From Emydura subglobosa (lineage: Eukaryota > Chordata > Testudines > Chelidae): a stretch of 64,000 bases of DNA. Made by a program: the position numbers and the translations under genes. The stretch is taken from NCBI GenBank assembly GCA_007922225.1, contig ML679966.1, positions 56,105,889 through 56,169,888 of the forward strand, in the 5' to 3' direction. Within the stretch, counting starts at the first letter, position 1, and each line of letters opens with the position of its first letter. The notes beneath the pieces were generated by a model. It was not told the origin of the DNA and did not search any database. It saw only the letters and a list, made by a program, of their open reading frames with translations. Of this stretch, positions 47,510 through 59,526 are shown piece by piece.

Positions 47510-48299
47510 TATCAAATTCACGTGGATTTTCACAAGTACAGCATAAGACACATCTGATCCTAGATTCACTTTGTATGGGTAGCAATTGCAAAAATGTTAT
47601 TCGTCTTAATTAGTTACCAAAAAGTTCACAAATTTAGAACCTATGTTGCCATGTTTACCATCTCTTCAAAGACTAAAAGTCAACTTTAATTGGCAGTCTG
47701 GCACATCCATCTTTGATGAGTTTCCACTTTCTTTTCTATCACCAATAATATTCATTTTACTTAGAGAAACCCCAGCAACTGTCCAAAGGCCGCTTAACAA
47801 GAACAACACTAGAGGGGAAATATGTGATGAGACCTAATGCTTGGGTACCAAATACTTGATCTTGAAAATGTAAAGTTGCTTTGATTTTGTTCTTTTCAGG
47901 CATCCTTCTCTGACCTAGCTGCAGTATAATATAGTCCTTTGTATCAAATCAACTTTTTCTTAGAAAAAAGTGGATTATTCACAATGCAAGCCAGAAGCGC
48001 TGAATAGGCATCGGAATCTGTGTCTGACTTCTGATTCTAAACAGTGGTGAAGTATCATCTGTATATAAATACACAAACATCTCTTCTCACCAGATGGATT
48101 CTGTTGTGGAAGAATGCTCAGCTGAGACTACCAGTTGAATAGCAGAGCTACCTCATCCTCAACCAGAGGAAGTCTTACTGATGGGAAGAGGTTGTTGACA
48201 AAGTTCACTACTCTTTTATCCATTCCTTGTTTTGAGAGTAGGTCAGGTTAACTATTTTGGCAAAATCTGTGATCATGCCTTATTTCTGGAAAGACAGTA
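47510..48299. other. Intronic DNA with no recognised gene
   Basis: I saw nothing identifiable here; a 64-codon frame at 47643-47837 has no motif. Confidence 0.5.
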
Positions 48300-50760
48300 T
48301 TGTTATACAGCAGCACAAGTGTCCATGGTACTTTAGAGACAAGGTGAGTGAGGGAATATTTTTTATTAGACCAGCTTCTGTTGGTGAAAAAGAGAAGCTT
48401 TCAAGCTTACACAGAGCTCTTCATCAGGTCTGGGAAAGGTACTCAGAATGTCACAGCTAAATACAAGGTGGAACAGATAAGGAGTTAACACATGTTGCAA
48501 AAGACCATTCAAGGTGATGCGGGCAGTTAACTTCTCTACAGTCAGTAGGACAAAGGAGGGTTAGTAGGTTACTGATTGTTATAATGAGCCATAAAACCAG
48601 CATCTCTTCAGTCCATGATTTTTGGTATCTAGCAGAGTACAAATTTAAGTTCCTAGGCTCATCTGTTGAAGGTGTTGTACAGGTTTCCTTTGAGAACAAG
48701 GACTGAGAGGGCAGATATTGAGTGACCATTTTGTGAAAAGCGTTCGCCCATGGGTGAGAGGGTGCTTTTGTCTTTTATAATTTTTCTGTGGGAGTTCATT
48801 CGAGAACATAGTGATTATCTGGTTTCACTCACATAATTGTTGGTGCCTTTGATGCACTGAATAAGGTATACCACATATTGTGATAGGCATGGAAAAGATC
48901 CATGAATTCTGAAAGATGTGCTGTGGAGGGCATTGGTCCACTTAGCAGTGGAGATATGTCTACAGGTTTTGCATCTGTTGTTATTGCAAGTCTGGTGCCA
49001 TTTGAGTTAGCGTGTCCTGGTCTGTGGGGAGCTTGCTTCTGATGATGAGCTTGGCCAGTTTGGGGGCTGTGTGAAGGCCAGAATAGGGGGGGTCAGAAAA
49101 ATTTCCTTCAGGATGTGGTTCCCCATCAAGTATGGATTGTAACTGTGTGTTGATACCCTGTATGGGTTCCAATATGTCACAGGTGACAACTAGAGGCAAC
49201 CTGTTGGTGGGGATTTTTTCCTTTACTGAAGCAGGTTCACTCAGGGTATTTGGGAGGCCCGTTCCATGATACAATCTACTTCTCTAGTGGAATCTCCTTG
49301 TTGTGAAGGTTGCTTTAAAATGTGTTATAAGGTGTATATCCCTCATATATTCTCCTCATGCATATTCTGTAGTATCTGAGTGCCTGGCTGTAGATAACAG
49401 ATTTCTTAGTGTTTTTGGGATTTACAGAGGTAAGTGTGGTGATCTGTGGGTTTCTTGTATATAATTGCCTGTAGAGTTTCATTGTTCAAGCTGATCATAG
49501 TGTCTGGAAAGTAGATGCTGATGTGTGGGAGTGTTCTCAACAAAATTTGATGATTGTGTGGTGGTGGACGTTCTAGTGGAAATCTGTGAGGTCCTCTGTC
49601 CAGAGGACAAAAATATCTTTGATGCATCATAAAACCAAATGGCATGCCTGATATACATTTTTCCAGAAATTCTTCCTCAACATTCCTCTTTCTCAACAGC
49701 CTTGAAGAGGCTGGCATATCAGGGAGCCATTCTAACATCCATCACTGTTGTTATGTGTAAGGATGAAATGGATGAGTTAGGGATATTGACCTCAAACACA
49801 CTGCCAAAGTGTTGTCCATTGCCTCGTAGATATTTGAGGCAGGCAGCAACTCCATCATTGTTGGTGTACAGGGAGGTGATATCCACGATGGTGAAGACAG
49901 TGTTCTGAAGGAGGTTGTTAATGTTGCGGAGTTTCTAGAAGAAGTCAGTTGTGTCCTGGAAGAAACTGGCTCTATGTGTGGTGAGTAGTTGGAAGATGGT
50001 TTTTATGAGTACTGATATTCCTTGAATGACATAGCCAGATATGATGGGTCTGCCTGGGCTCCCTTGTTGGTGCATCTTGGGAAGCATTTAGAAGGTCCCT
50101 GGAATGGGTTGTAAATGTTGTAGAGCTTATTTTGGAGTTGTTTGGGGAAGGATTTGATGATATCCTGAAATTACTGGGTTAACTGTGGTGTGGGGTCTTC
50201 TTTGAATTCTCTATAGTATGTGGTGTTGGAGAGTTGTCTGTTGGCTTCATTGATGTAGTTATCACGGATGAGGACTATGATGGTACCCCTTTGTCTGATG
50301 GTTTGATCGCTATCTGGTGGCTGGATTTCAGGGACTATATAGCTGTTCTCTTGGCAGTGGAAAGACTGTGGTGGATGTGATGTTTGTTAAAGATTTCACA
50401 ATCAATTTTTTATATCCTTAAGCAATCAGAGTAAGATCAATATGTGGTTTCATCTGCTGCGGTGTATCCAGTCACATGATTCTTTTTTCTTGGGACTGTC
50501 TATGGGGAAGTGGTAGTTGTGAGTCGTGTTGTCATCTTTGTTGTAAAATAATTTGTTGAGGCAGAGTTAGCTAAATAATTTAGTTCTCCACATCAGTATG
50601 GTATCAGGTGTTCTGGTGGAAGAAAAGCTCATTTGTTGGAGAGTACAGATAAGTGGAACTGAATTAGGAGTCATCTTGATGAAGCTGATGATGATGGGCT
50701 GTCCATGCGATGGGTTTTGATGTCATGGTTACACAGGAAACCTGGACTTGAGGCAGTCAA
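48300..50760 (-). mobile_element. Penelope-like retroelement with RT and GIY-YIG regions
   Basis: Penelope-like elements encode an RT related to telomerase plus a C-terminal GIY-YIG endonuclease. Reading the minus strand from 50760 down, the LPKMH-type block lies near 50080 (the FYxLPKIHK motif), then the palm start TSLYTN near 49870. Next are the palm C-terminal piece IPFGFM-like/MPFGFMMHQRYF and the ISLNNETLQAIIYKKPTDHH segment (49406-49738). The endonuclease end follows: QKHPLTHGRTLF, LSVLVLKGNLYNTF and GFMAHY at 48580-48790. The terminal sequence at 48330-48480 (TTTTATTAGACCAGCTTC, GAGCTCTTCATCAGGTCTG) is the abundant 3' part of the family. Frames are broken throughout; a GIY box itself is not clearly readable. 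Confidence 0.83.
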
Positions 50761-51331
50761 AAGAGGACAGGATCCTACTCTGAGATGGATGAGTGGTGAG
50801 GGTTACACAAGATATACTTGTTATGCATGCATTGTGCTTGTTTACATTATTTAAGTTATTGTCCATTTATGGACAGAAGTCAGATGTTACAAAGTCTCAG
50901 TTGTGTGATTTTTGTAGGCTGTAACTTACACTGTCTTCCAGTGATCACAAAACAGGAGTGATGAGAAGTATGCATGCAACTATCTGTGATTCTCTTTTCC
51001 AGCATTGTGTCTGCTGCTTGCAACTTGTTCATAAAACACTACAGCATGTCCACAAATTGGTCTGAGTATGTGTCTCCATAAATCACTTACCCTACAGCAC
51101 CTTCTGACAAAGGGGCAGATAGGTTTTGTGGGTTTTTCCCCCCCACAAATCCCTTAGAAGTAGCCCTTGGCTGTGTCCAAGACCACCTCCATGAGCTCCT
51201 TTCCTAATAAGTCTGTGCTCAAGAGGCCTGACTAAATATGTACCTAAATGCATATGCTACAGTGTGGGTGAGTTAGTTACTCATAAGCTTCTTATAGTAA
51301 CTAATTCTCCCAAATTGCACACTAAATATTT
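50761..51331. other. Intronic DNA with no recognised feature
   Basis: No gene or repeat terminus was recognised. Confidence 0.5.
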
Positions 51332-51863
51332 AGGTACATACTATGGCAAACAGCCACCTCCACCCTAGTGGGTCTCACGCTCTTGCTGCTCGTAGTGGGC
51401 CAGGGCGTCTCTGGTCACACCATCTTCCCTGAGGAGGGGGTAGGAACCTGAGCCCACCTGCTCCTCCAGGTCCCAGCCCAGGGGCCCTAAGAGAAGCAGT
51501 TATGTGCTGCTGGCACCGTGTTCCCAACTGCAATCTCATCCCCTAAGCTAATTTCCCCCCTCCTTCTGTCCTTCTGGCTTCTTGAGCCTGGTACCTTCCT
51601 CCTGTCTGCTCCTCCACAGAACTCAGCACTCCTATACACAACCCAACACAGCACGGCACTCCTACTCCTCCAACTCGCACCCTGTCTGTTTGGAGCAGAG
51701 GGTTTTTATGAAGCACCTGACTGGTCCTTACTTGGCCTCAGCTGCTCTTGATTGCCCCCTAATGACTCAGCTAATCTGCAGGGAACAGAGTCCTGAGCAT
51801 TCTGAGGCTTACATACCTCCCTTCGAGCACTCTCCTACTGCTTTCTGCCCTCGCTATATCACA
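51332..51863 (-). mobile_element. Solo LTR (about 532 bp)
   Basis: On the minus strand the insert starts TGTGATATAGCGAGGGC at 51863. ATATTT is present directly on both sides (51326-51331 and 51864-51869), a 6-bp candidate target duplication. The distal end (TATGTACCT on the minus strand) does not show a clean CA. The GC-rich body with CCCTGGGCTGGGACC and AGGTGGGCTCAGG resembles the LTRs at 7405 and 27505. Proline/leucine-rich frames on the plus strand are antisense noise. Confidence 0.7.
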
Positions 51864-51869
51864 ATATTT

Positions 51870-52134
51870 AATAACTTAACTGGGAATTGAAAAGTTGGCT
51901 GTGAGCAAGTTAATTTGTTTGAGAACATTTAGCTTTTGTATTCTGTCTTAAAATATGTAACCTTAATATTGCATTAAGAGTTTAATATTTAATTTCCTTA
52001 TTTAAAAAAAAAACATTCAGAAAGTTGAACATGTGGGGGAAAAAAAGCTGATTATGATAGAAATACTTGAATAACCCTATAAATAGTGACTGCTATTAGG
52101 AGATGGGCAATAAAAGAATGACCCCTTCTAAGCA
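51870..52134. other. Short AT-rich intronic stretch
   Basis: Nothing recognised between the LTR and the LINE tail. Confidence 0.5.
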
Positions 52135-52850
52135 CTGTGTAAGCTGTGTTCTTGACTTCCTCCTATGCATCTCCCTTTTATACAACCTTCTTTGCCTTGT
52201 CCTATCAATTTGGATTAGTGGCTTTTGTTGTTTTTCTCTAAGTATTCTTGTCAAACGCATGTTTCAAGTTGACACCAACCTTCTTGTCCTCCTTCGGCAT
52301 CTCAAACAACCTTTTTCGAGGTCTTCCTCACAATCTTTGTCCTGTGAATACTAGCTCTTGTACTCTCTGGCCAAAATATCCCACATCTTGTCATGTGACC
52401 CAGCCATCTCAGCTGATACTCCCTCAGCTTTTCCATGATAGGGGCTACTTTTGTCATGGCTTGTTACCATTTCATTGCATAAGCTATCAGTTCTCATATT
52501 ACCCATCGTCTACCTGAGCAGTCTCATTTTGGTAGCACAATGCAGTTCTCTTCTCTTCCTCATTAGTCAGCATTCCAGTGCATAGGTCATGGCTCAACTC
52601 ATCATGATCTTATCCATTGTGCTCTTTAGTTTACTTGGCACAACCTTATCGCAAATAATTCCCATCAGTTCCCTCCATTTACATCAAGCACTCTTCATGC
52701 AGCTCCTAACATCCACATTCCTATCATGGCTCAGCACTGAACTCAGGTATTTATAAAGTTTCACAGACTAACCCCATGCCACCTAGATTTACTGGCTTCT
52801 CGTTGTCCCTCTCAGTGAAGCATCACATGTGTTCCATCCTTGCATAGAAT
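52135..52850 (-). mobile_element. RTE/BovB-like LINE 3' ORF2 remnant
   Basis: The minus strand reads, through several frame breaks, SKLKSTMDKIMMS, then TYALECWLMRKRREEL-like, ATKMRLLR(W)TMG, KLREYQLRWLGHM and ARRRTRRLV-like sequence. The order matches the region after the RT palm in RTE-type LINEs (AECWxxxKxxExxL, EMRMLRWMxG, xRLRWLGHVxR). There is no catalytic box and no recognised ends; a CR1 3' end begins right after it. Confidence 0.65.
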
Positions 52851-53742
52851 GCTGTCTTAATATGTTTTTTTAAATTCTTAGAATCAGAATTGTAGGATTG
52901 GAAGGGTCCTTGAGAGGTCCTCTAGTCCAGTTCCCTACATTCAAGGCAGGACTAAATATTATCTAGAACATCCTTGACAGGTGTTTATCTAACCTCCTCT
53001 TAAAAATTTCCAACAACAGAGATTCCACAACCTCATAGGCAATTTGTTCCAGTGCTTAACTACTCTGACAGTTAGGAAGTTTTTCCTAATGTCCAAACCT
53101 TGCTGCAATTTAAGCCCATTGCTTCTTGTCCTATCCTCAGAGCTTAACAAGAACATTCTTCTCCCTCCTCCTTGTAACAATCTTTTATGTACTTGAACAT
53201 GTACACTGTCCCCCTTAGCCTTCTCTTCTCCGGACTAAACAAACCCAATTTTTTCAGTATTTCCTTATAGGTCATGTTTTCTAGATCTTTAATCATTTTT
53301 GTTGCTCTCCACTGGACTGTCTCCAATTTGTCCACATCTTTCCCGATATGTGACACCCAGAACTGGACATAATACTCCAGTTGAGGCCTTATTAGTGCAG
53401 AATAGAGCAGAATAATTACTTCTTGTGTCTTGTTTACAACACTCCTGCTAATGCATCCCAGAATGTTTGCTTTTTTTGCAATATGATTATACTGTTGACT
53501 CATATTTAGCTTGAGATCAATTATAACCTGGAGATCCCTTTCCATAGTACTCCTTCATAGGCAGTCGTTTCCCATTTTGTATGTGTGCAATTGATTGTTC
53601 CTTGCTAAGTGGAGTCCTTTGCATTTGTCCTTATTGAATTTCATCCTGTTTATTTCAGACCATTTCTCCAGTTTGTCCAAATCACTTTGAATTTTAATCC
53701 TATCCTCCAAAGCACTTGCAACCCTCTCAGCTTGGTATCATC

Positions 53743-54788
53743 TGTCACATTGGCTGGATTCAGGGGGCATTTGTTATATTATTTAACATCAGTATGTCGA
53801 AATCATAATTCATATAAAATATGCTGTGTCAGGTACTGTTAAAAAGGCTATAATGTGTTAAGTAAGATGATGTTTATGTTCATGTGTTATGTGTGTAATG
53901 GAAGTTATGGATATGTTTGATATATCTGTATTTCAAATTGTGCTGTGTCTGGGCGACACCCCAGACAAGATGGCTGCAGAATTAGCCTGCTTAATGGCCC
54001 ATTAAAAATATTCACAGGTACAATGGGCCCAGGGGGAGAAGCCAGGGATATACCTGATGAGTCACCAGGACTTACTCATGTAATTCTGGACTCCATCTTA
54101 TTCCTGTAAATTTCCACAAGCAGCATGGCAAAGGCCAAAGGACATAAAACGCAGTTGCACCACATCCATTTGTCTTCAGCCTACCTCTAGATCAACTCAT
54201 CTACAAGTGAACTGAAGCTCTGAAACAAAAGACAGACCCATCCAGGTACTGGATGTACACCAGAGGGACTATACAAGCCTGCAAACTCCACAATTCTACT
54301 AGAAACCTGATATATATGGACTTTCCAGTTATTTCTATGTATGTGATTGCTTTAATCCTTTAACATTTCTCTTATTGTTTCTTTCTTTCTTTTTATAATA
54401 AACATTTAGCTTTAGCTAGTAAAGGATTGGCTGGCAGCGTGGTATTTTGGGTAAGATCCAAACTTATATTGATCTGGTCCTGTGGCTGACCCTTTGGGGT
54501 CAGGAGAAACCTTTTTGGTAAAGAGCATAGAGTTTTAAATAACAGGCCTCTTTACCGGACCTAGTGGCTGATTGGGAGCCAGAGATTGAAATGCAGTGAA
54601 GGGGGCTTTGTATATTTTTGTTTTGGCTTCTTGATAACCAGTGTTGGGAATCAGAAAGCACTATTCATGGCTGGTTGGGAAGTCTGACTTCAGTATCACC
54701 CACAGTGTTGGGAGAATCTGCTCTCCTTTTGCAGCCTGCCCTGACCTTGGCATTTTCAGGTGGCTACCCTAGGCACGGACGGGTCACA
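53743..54788 (+). mobile_element. Solo LTR copy 2 (1046 bp) in CR1
   Basis: Starts TGTCACATTGGCTGG and ends GGACGGGTCACA. It is flanked by TCATC on both sides (53738-53742 and 54789-54793), a perfect 5-bp duplication of the CR1 target. AATAAA is at 54397-54402. It is collinear with the LTR at 23776-24848 at roughly 90% identity by eye and in the same orientation (antisense to KLHL2). No internal retroviral sequence remains. Confidence 0.92.
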
Positions 54789-56036
54789 TCATCCACAAAC
54801 TTTGTAAGTATACTCTCTCTGCCATTATGATTTAGAAATCATTGATCAAGACATTGAACAGAACCGGACCCCACTCGATATGCCCTTCCAGTTTTGACTG
54901 TGAACCACGGATATCAACTCTCTGGGAATGGTTTTACAACAGTTATGCACCCCTTATAGTAGCTCCATCTAGGTTGTATTTCCCTAGTTTGTTTATGAGA
55001 AGGTCATGCAAGACAGTATCAAAAGCCTTACTAATTCAAGATATACCACATCTATCGCCCCCCCCTCCACACTAGGGTTATTGCCCTATTAGGTTGATTT
55101 GACATGATTTGTTCTTGACAAATCCATGCTGACTGTTACTTATCACTTTATTATCTGCTAAGTGTTTGCAAATCAATTGCTTGATGATTTGCTCCACTAT
55201 CTTTCTGGGTACAGCAGTTAAGCTGACTGGTCTGTAATTTCCCAAGTTATCCTTATTCCCTTCTTTTTAGAGAGGCCCTATATTTGCCTTTTTCCAGTCC
55301 TCTGGAATCTCTCCCCTCTTCCATGACTTTTCAAAGATAAGGGCTAATTGCTCAGATATCTCTTCAGTCAGCTCCTTGAATATTCTAGGATGTATTTCAT
55401 TATGCCCCGGTGACTTGAAGATATCTAACTTGTGTAAGTAATTTTTAACTTATTCTTTCCCTGTTTTAAGCTCGGCGCCTACCTCATTTTCACTGGCATT
55501 CATTATGTTAGATGTCCAATCACTACTAAACTTTTTGGTGAAATCTGAAACAAAAAATCACTTAGTACATCTGCCATTTCCACATTTTCTGTTATTGTTC
55601 ACGCTCCTTCCCATTGCACTGAGTAACAAGCCTACCCTGTCAATGGTCTTCCTCTTGCTTCTAATGTATTTGCAGAATGTTTTCCTGTCTCTAGCTAGTT
55701 TAATGTTGTTTGGTGCCTTTGCTTTCTAATTTTGTTCCTATATGCGTGTACTGTTTGTTTATTTTTATTTTTTTTGTAATTTGACCTAGTTTCCATTTTT
55801 GTTGGACTCTTTTTTTGAGTTTCACATCACTGAAGATCTCCTAGTTAAGCCAGGGTGGTCTCTTGTCATATTTCTTATCTTTCCTATGCAGTGGGATAGT
55901 TTGCTCTTGTGCCCTTAATAATGTCTCTGAAAAACTGCCATTTCGCTTTAATTGTTTTTCCCCTTAGACTTGCTCCCTGTGGGCTCTTACCTACCAACAC
56001 ACTGAGTTTGCTTAAATCTGCCTTCTTGAAATCCAT

Positions 56037-56470
56037 TATTAAGGATAAGACTGTCACAGAAGTCATGGATTCCATGACTTCCAGAGATCTCTGAAGTTAT
56101 CCTTTTCAGTTTCTGCCCCATGACCTGGGGCAGCAGGGCAGAAGCTGTCAGCTTTTAAGGGCTGCAGAGCTCTCAGGTGGTTCCGGAGCTCTCAGGGGGC
56201 AGCAGATCCCACATGGAGACCCTGCAACTCCAAGTTGCCCTGGGGGCAGGTGATCGCATGGTGGAGTTCTGAGCTTCCAGGATAGGGATGCTCGATCTCA
56301 CCCCCCTTCTACTCTTCTGAAGCAGGACTTGGGCTCTCATCCCCATTAGCCCCATTTTGTCATGGTTATTTTTAGTAAAAGTCAGGGACAGGTGAATTTT
56401 CCATGAATTTTTGTTTACTGATTGTGACCTGTCTCTGACTTTTACTAAAAACCATGACAAAAATCTTAAG
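56037..56470. mobile_element. Foldback MITE-like insert in CR1
   Basis: CR1 sequence is interrupted between CCATTATTAAG and TTTATCCG. Within the insert, 56359-56393 and 56427-56458 are inverted copies (TTTTTAGTAAAAGTCAGGG versus CTGACTTTTACTAAAAA), able to form a strong hairpin. AAGTCATGGATTCCATGACTT near 56063 is a second palindrome. The termini are only loosely similar (AAGACTGTCAC versus GACAAAAATCTT), so the superfamily is uncertain. The GC-rich middle has no gene. Confidence 0.65.
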
Positions 56471-56520
56471 TTTATCCGTTTTCCCTCCTACCTTTTGTTA
56501 GAATCATTTCAAGATTTATT

Positions 56521-57751
56521 TCTTGTTTCTCTTGTAAGATCACATTTTACCTTTAAATAAAGTCTACTACTGATGTTAAAATAAGGGACTCAGAAAATCT
56601 TAGCAAGAGCCATCTTTTACCTTTAGCTTATGATCTAAGTTTACCAGAGGAAATTTTGGCAGGCCAATGAAGCCTTATATTTACATGCAGGAAACAGTCT
56701 ATGAATGAGTGCACAAAGTATTCCACTAGTTTCTTTAATCCACCTGCATTGTAATTCTGCAGGAATTGAGTTTCTACACATTACAGGAAAAGAAACTGAT
56801 CCTTTTTTGGTTCACTTTCTTGCCAAGTCTGACGTTTAAAGGAGCATGTTCTGACAAAAGAAAGATTTTTCTGAAAACCAGGTAAATGAGACTGTAAAAA
56901 GCCTAAAACACATAGTTCTTATACAGAACTTTTAATAAAGAAAGGGATCTCCTGCTCATGACCATGTCTAAGTCTAAGTAAACAGTGCACGTTAGCACAA
57001 TATATATGAACAGCAAATTAAAACAAGTTTAATATTGCCTATGTTCGGGATCTAACCACTGGATTATCCTTCCAATAGAGTCAGAGCAGCCTTTTTTATC
57101 TTAGCTTTCTAAGTCTCTGGGGAGGGACTGCACTCAGTGTATTTGGACAGCACTTAATCCAAGTATTTCCAGAATACAAATAAAATATATTTCTAGCTAA
57201 AATCAACATGAGGGTGACAGAGGAATATATTTCCATTTATACCCAGTTACATGACACAAATGCATGTGATAACATGATATTCAATACTGCAACTCTTATT
57301 TCAGTAGATATAGTCCAAATCAAAGCTAGACTGTCTTTTCAATATACAAGTAACTACAAACTGTAAGATCACTCACCAGGTCACATTATATAAATTACCA
57401 ACCCCAACATCATTAGATACATCTTCAAACAGCCAGGTAATCTGGAGCTGTGAAAACGAAAGCTGCATCAGACTCAGAAGCATTAAGCCTGTGAATTTCT
57501 GGCCTTTTATCATCCCTCACACTACTATTAGAATACAGAAATTTTACTTCTAATGCCCACAAACAGAAGAGGAAGCCAACACTGTCAACATCAGACTAAA
57601 ATATGTCCTCTCAGACAGCACTAGCATCCAAAACACACAAGGTTGCTTGCAGAGTCAGACAGAAAAGTCTCTGCACAAAGGCCCTTACAAGAAGAACTTC
57701 ATTTTTAATTGAAGTTTGGCCATCCATCCTGATGTAAAGCATTGAAGGTTA
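56521..57751. other. Intronic DNA, mostly unassigned
   Basis: Positions 57105-57175 (CTCTGGGGAGGGACTGCACT, GGACAGCACTTAATCC) resemble the SINE tail seen intact at 35830-35900. The rest is unassigned. Confidence 0.45.
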
Positions 57752-57815
57752 GAAAGTTATAGACTCATGGAAACACGGGGTTGGAAGGGACCTTGGGAAG
57801 TCATCAAGTGTCATC
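57752..57815 (-). mobile_element. CR1 3'-end scrap
   Basis: GGGGTTGGAAGGGACCTTGG and TCATCAAG match the antisense 3' terminus of the CR1 copies at 38.9 and 52.9 kb. Confidence 0.65.
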
Positions 57816-58704
57816 AAGGTGTACATGGAGAAGTTTTGCCCCTGAAGAATAAAGCTTTTCCTGAATGGGCAAAAAGGAGCTGATATGAACATATGAGAAG
57901 AGCATTAATGAAACCTCTGTAATTTTGAAAGCACAAGAACTCTCTGCAATGAGATTAAGAGATCTGTACTACTGCTAGATTGGCAGGATATAGCACAACA
58001 TCATGAAAGATTTATTATATGTCTGACAGAGCCCTCAAACAGTAACACCATAAGCAAACATACAAAGAGAACAAGTTAGTAAGATGTGAAGATACCATTT
58101 CAGAATGGGAACATGAAAGACTGAAGTGCAAGTATGTGGCACGGATAACAATGCACAATTTTTCCCCTCAGCGTACACCATGTGTGAATGGCTAGTAACT
58201 TAATGCTAAGAGGAAGTAAAAAGGGCAGTGGAAATAAAGCTAGAGGGTAACAAGAGCAACAAGAGAACTAAATAATGCAGCTTACTAAACAGCACCTCCT
58301 ATTAAGCAACCAGCATTAACTCTCCAAAAAAGATACTTCAAATCTTAAAGCAGCAGAAGCAAAGAAGAGGGGAGGACTGAATTTGATGATACATAGTAAG
58401 AAAATATTATTGGGGAAGAGGGATGATAGCTAAATTTGTATCTGTACTTTTCATCGTTGGTGAAACTCTTTCATTGTGACACTTCTAGTGTCTTTGAAGT
58501 GAGTGTGTCTGACATGAATGAATCATAGGTAAGACCAACTGACTGAGTGAGTAGGATGGGAAAAGTCATTATGCTAAATATTGACTGATATAAATATACA
58601 GCTAACTAGCAAAAGTCCACTCGACCTGAAAACACCCCAGACTTAGTAGGCCATTGGCAGAGTGGGAACAGAGGAGCTTGGACCAAGCAATAATAGGTGA
58701 CTTA
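57816..58704. other. Intronic DNA with no recognised feature
   Basis: Nothing identifiable before the Harbinger left end. Confidence 0.5.
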
Positions 58705-59084
58705 AGCCTTGTCTACATTGCAGAGTTTTGTCAACAAAAGTAAGCTTGGATCAACAACAGTGAAGATGAAGACACTACAATGCTCCTTGTGCCAACAAAC
58801 TCTCCTGCTTTGCCCACAAAATAAATACCACCTTGACAAGCAGCACAGAGCTTTTTGCGGCAAAGTTGGATCGACAAAGTGTCAATGTAGACACTGCCCT
58901 TGGTTATGATGCTGTAAATGGCCTCCAGGTAGCATCCCACAACGCCCATCCTGACCGCTCTGATCCACTGTTCGAACTCTGTTGCCAGGCAGCCAGGTAC
59001 ACAGATATTCGTCCTTCCCTCTTTAAAGGCTCAAGAGCTTTTGAAATTCTACTTCTTGTTTGCTCGGCATGGAGAGTTCACATC

Positions 59085-59480
59085 ACATCTTCCCAGCTGA
59101 CTATGGCAGTTCCACGCAGCAAACACGCTCCTGCTTGTAGCACACTTGAGTTGTTGGATCTGCTGGCTCTGTGGGGGAGGGCATTGTGCAGTCCCAGCTC
59201 CACTTCATCCAAAGGAACTTCGATATCTACAGTAAGATTTCTTGTAGCATGTTGGATAAGGGCTATGAATGGGACATGCATCAGTGGCATGAGAAGATAA
59301 AGGAATTGAGGCATGTGTACCAGAAGGTAAGGAAGTCAAAGACTAAAGACATGCTGATTCTATAAGGAGCTTGACACCATTCTCAGTGGCAACCCCACTA
59401 CCGCCAACAAGGGACCTCTGGATACTTTGGGTGGGCTGGAGATAGCATACAGCGGAATCAACCCCAAGGACAAAATGGTG
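59085..59480 (+). pseudogene. Harbinger Myb/SANT-like accessory protein remnant
   Basis: Plus-strand pieces read SSQLTMAVPRSKHAPA and STLELLDLLALWG (to about 59180). After a frameshift, QSQLHFIQRNFDIYSKIS, then HEKIKELRHVYQKVRKSK (59171-59365). After another break, PTTANKG-like and GGLEIAYSGINPKDK follow (to 59480). This is the trihelix-like Myb domain that accompanies Harbinger transposases and helps them bind ends and enter the nucleus. The C-terminal part is lost at the nested MITE (59527). Confidence 0.8.
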
Positions 59481-59526
59481 GACTTTTCATCTTTAGCCTC
59501 TGACCATAGGAATATTTTCCTCACTA

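Larger units (their letters stand above)
52876..56520 (-). mobile_element. CR1 LINE interrupted by a solo LTR and a foldback MITE
   Basis: The 3' end starts at 52876 (antisense view TTAGAATCAGAATTG, GGAAGGGTCCTTGAGAGGTC). ORF2 C-terminal pieces on the minus strand are SEDRTRSNGLKLQQGL and VVKHWNKLP (52989-53180), then YSALIRPQLEYYVQFWVSH and RATKMIKDLENMTYKEILKK (53144-53545). RT palm and fingers are broken at 54794-55500. The endonuclease C-terminus is MDFKKADLSKL and GASLRGKTIKAKWQFF (55900-56040). Insertions at 53743-54788 and about 56037-56470 split it. CR1 resumes after the second, as GTTTTCCCTCCTACCTTTTG near 56480. Confidence 0.9.

Noticed and set aside
51518..51890. Leu/Pro-rich plus-strand frames resembling a secreted peptide
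   Set aside because: They are antisense to an LTR with flanking ATATTT repeats and have no homologue that I recognise.
23776..54788. One large provirus with LTRs at 23776 and 53743
   Set aside because: No internal retroviral genes lie between them, the second LTR has its own perfect 5-bp duplication, and each sits in a different older element.
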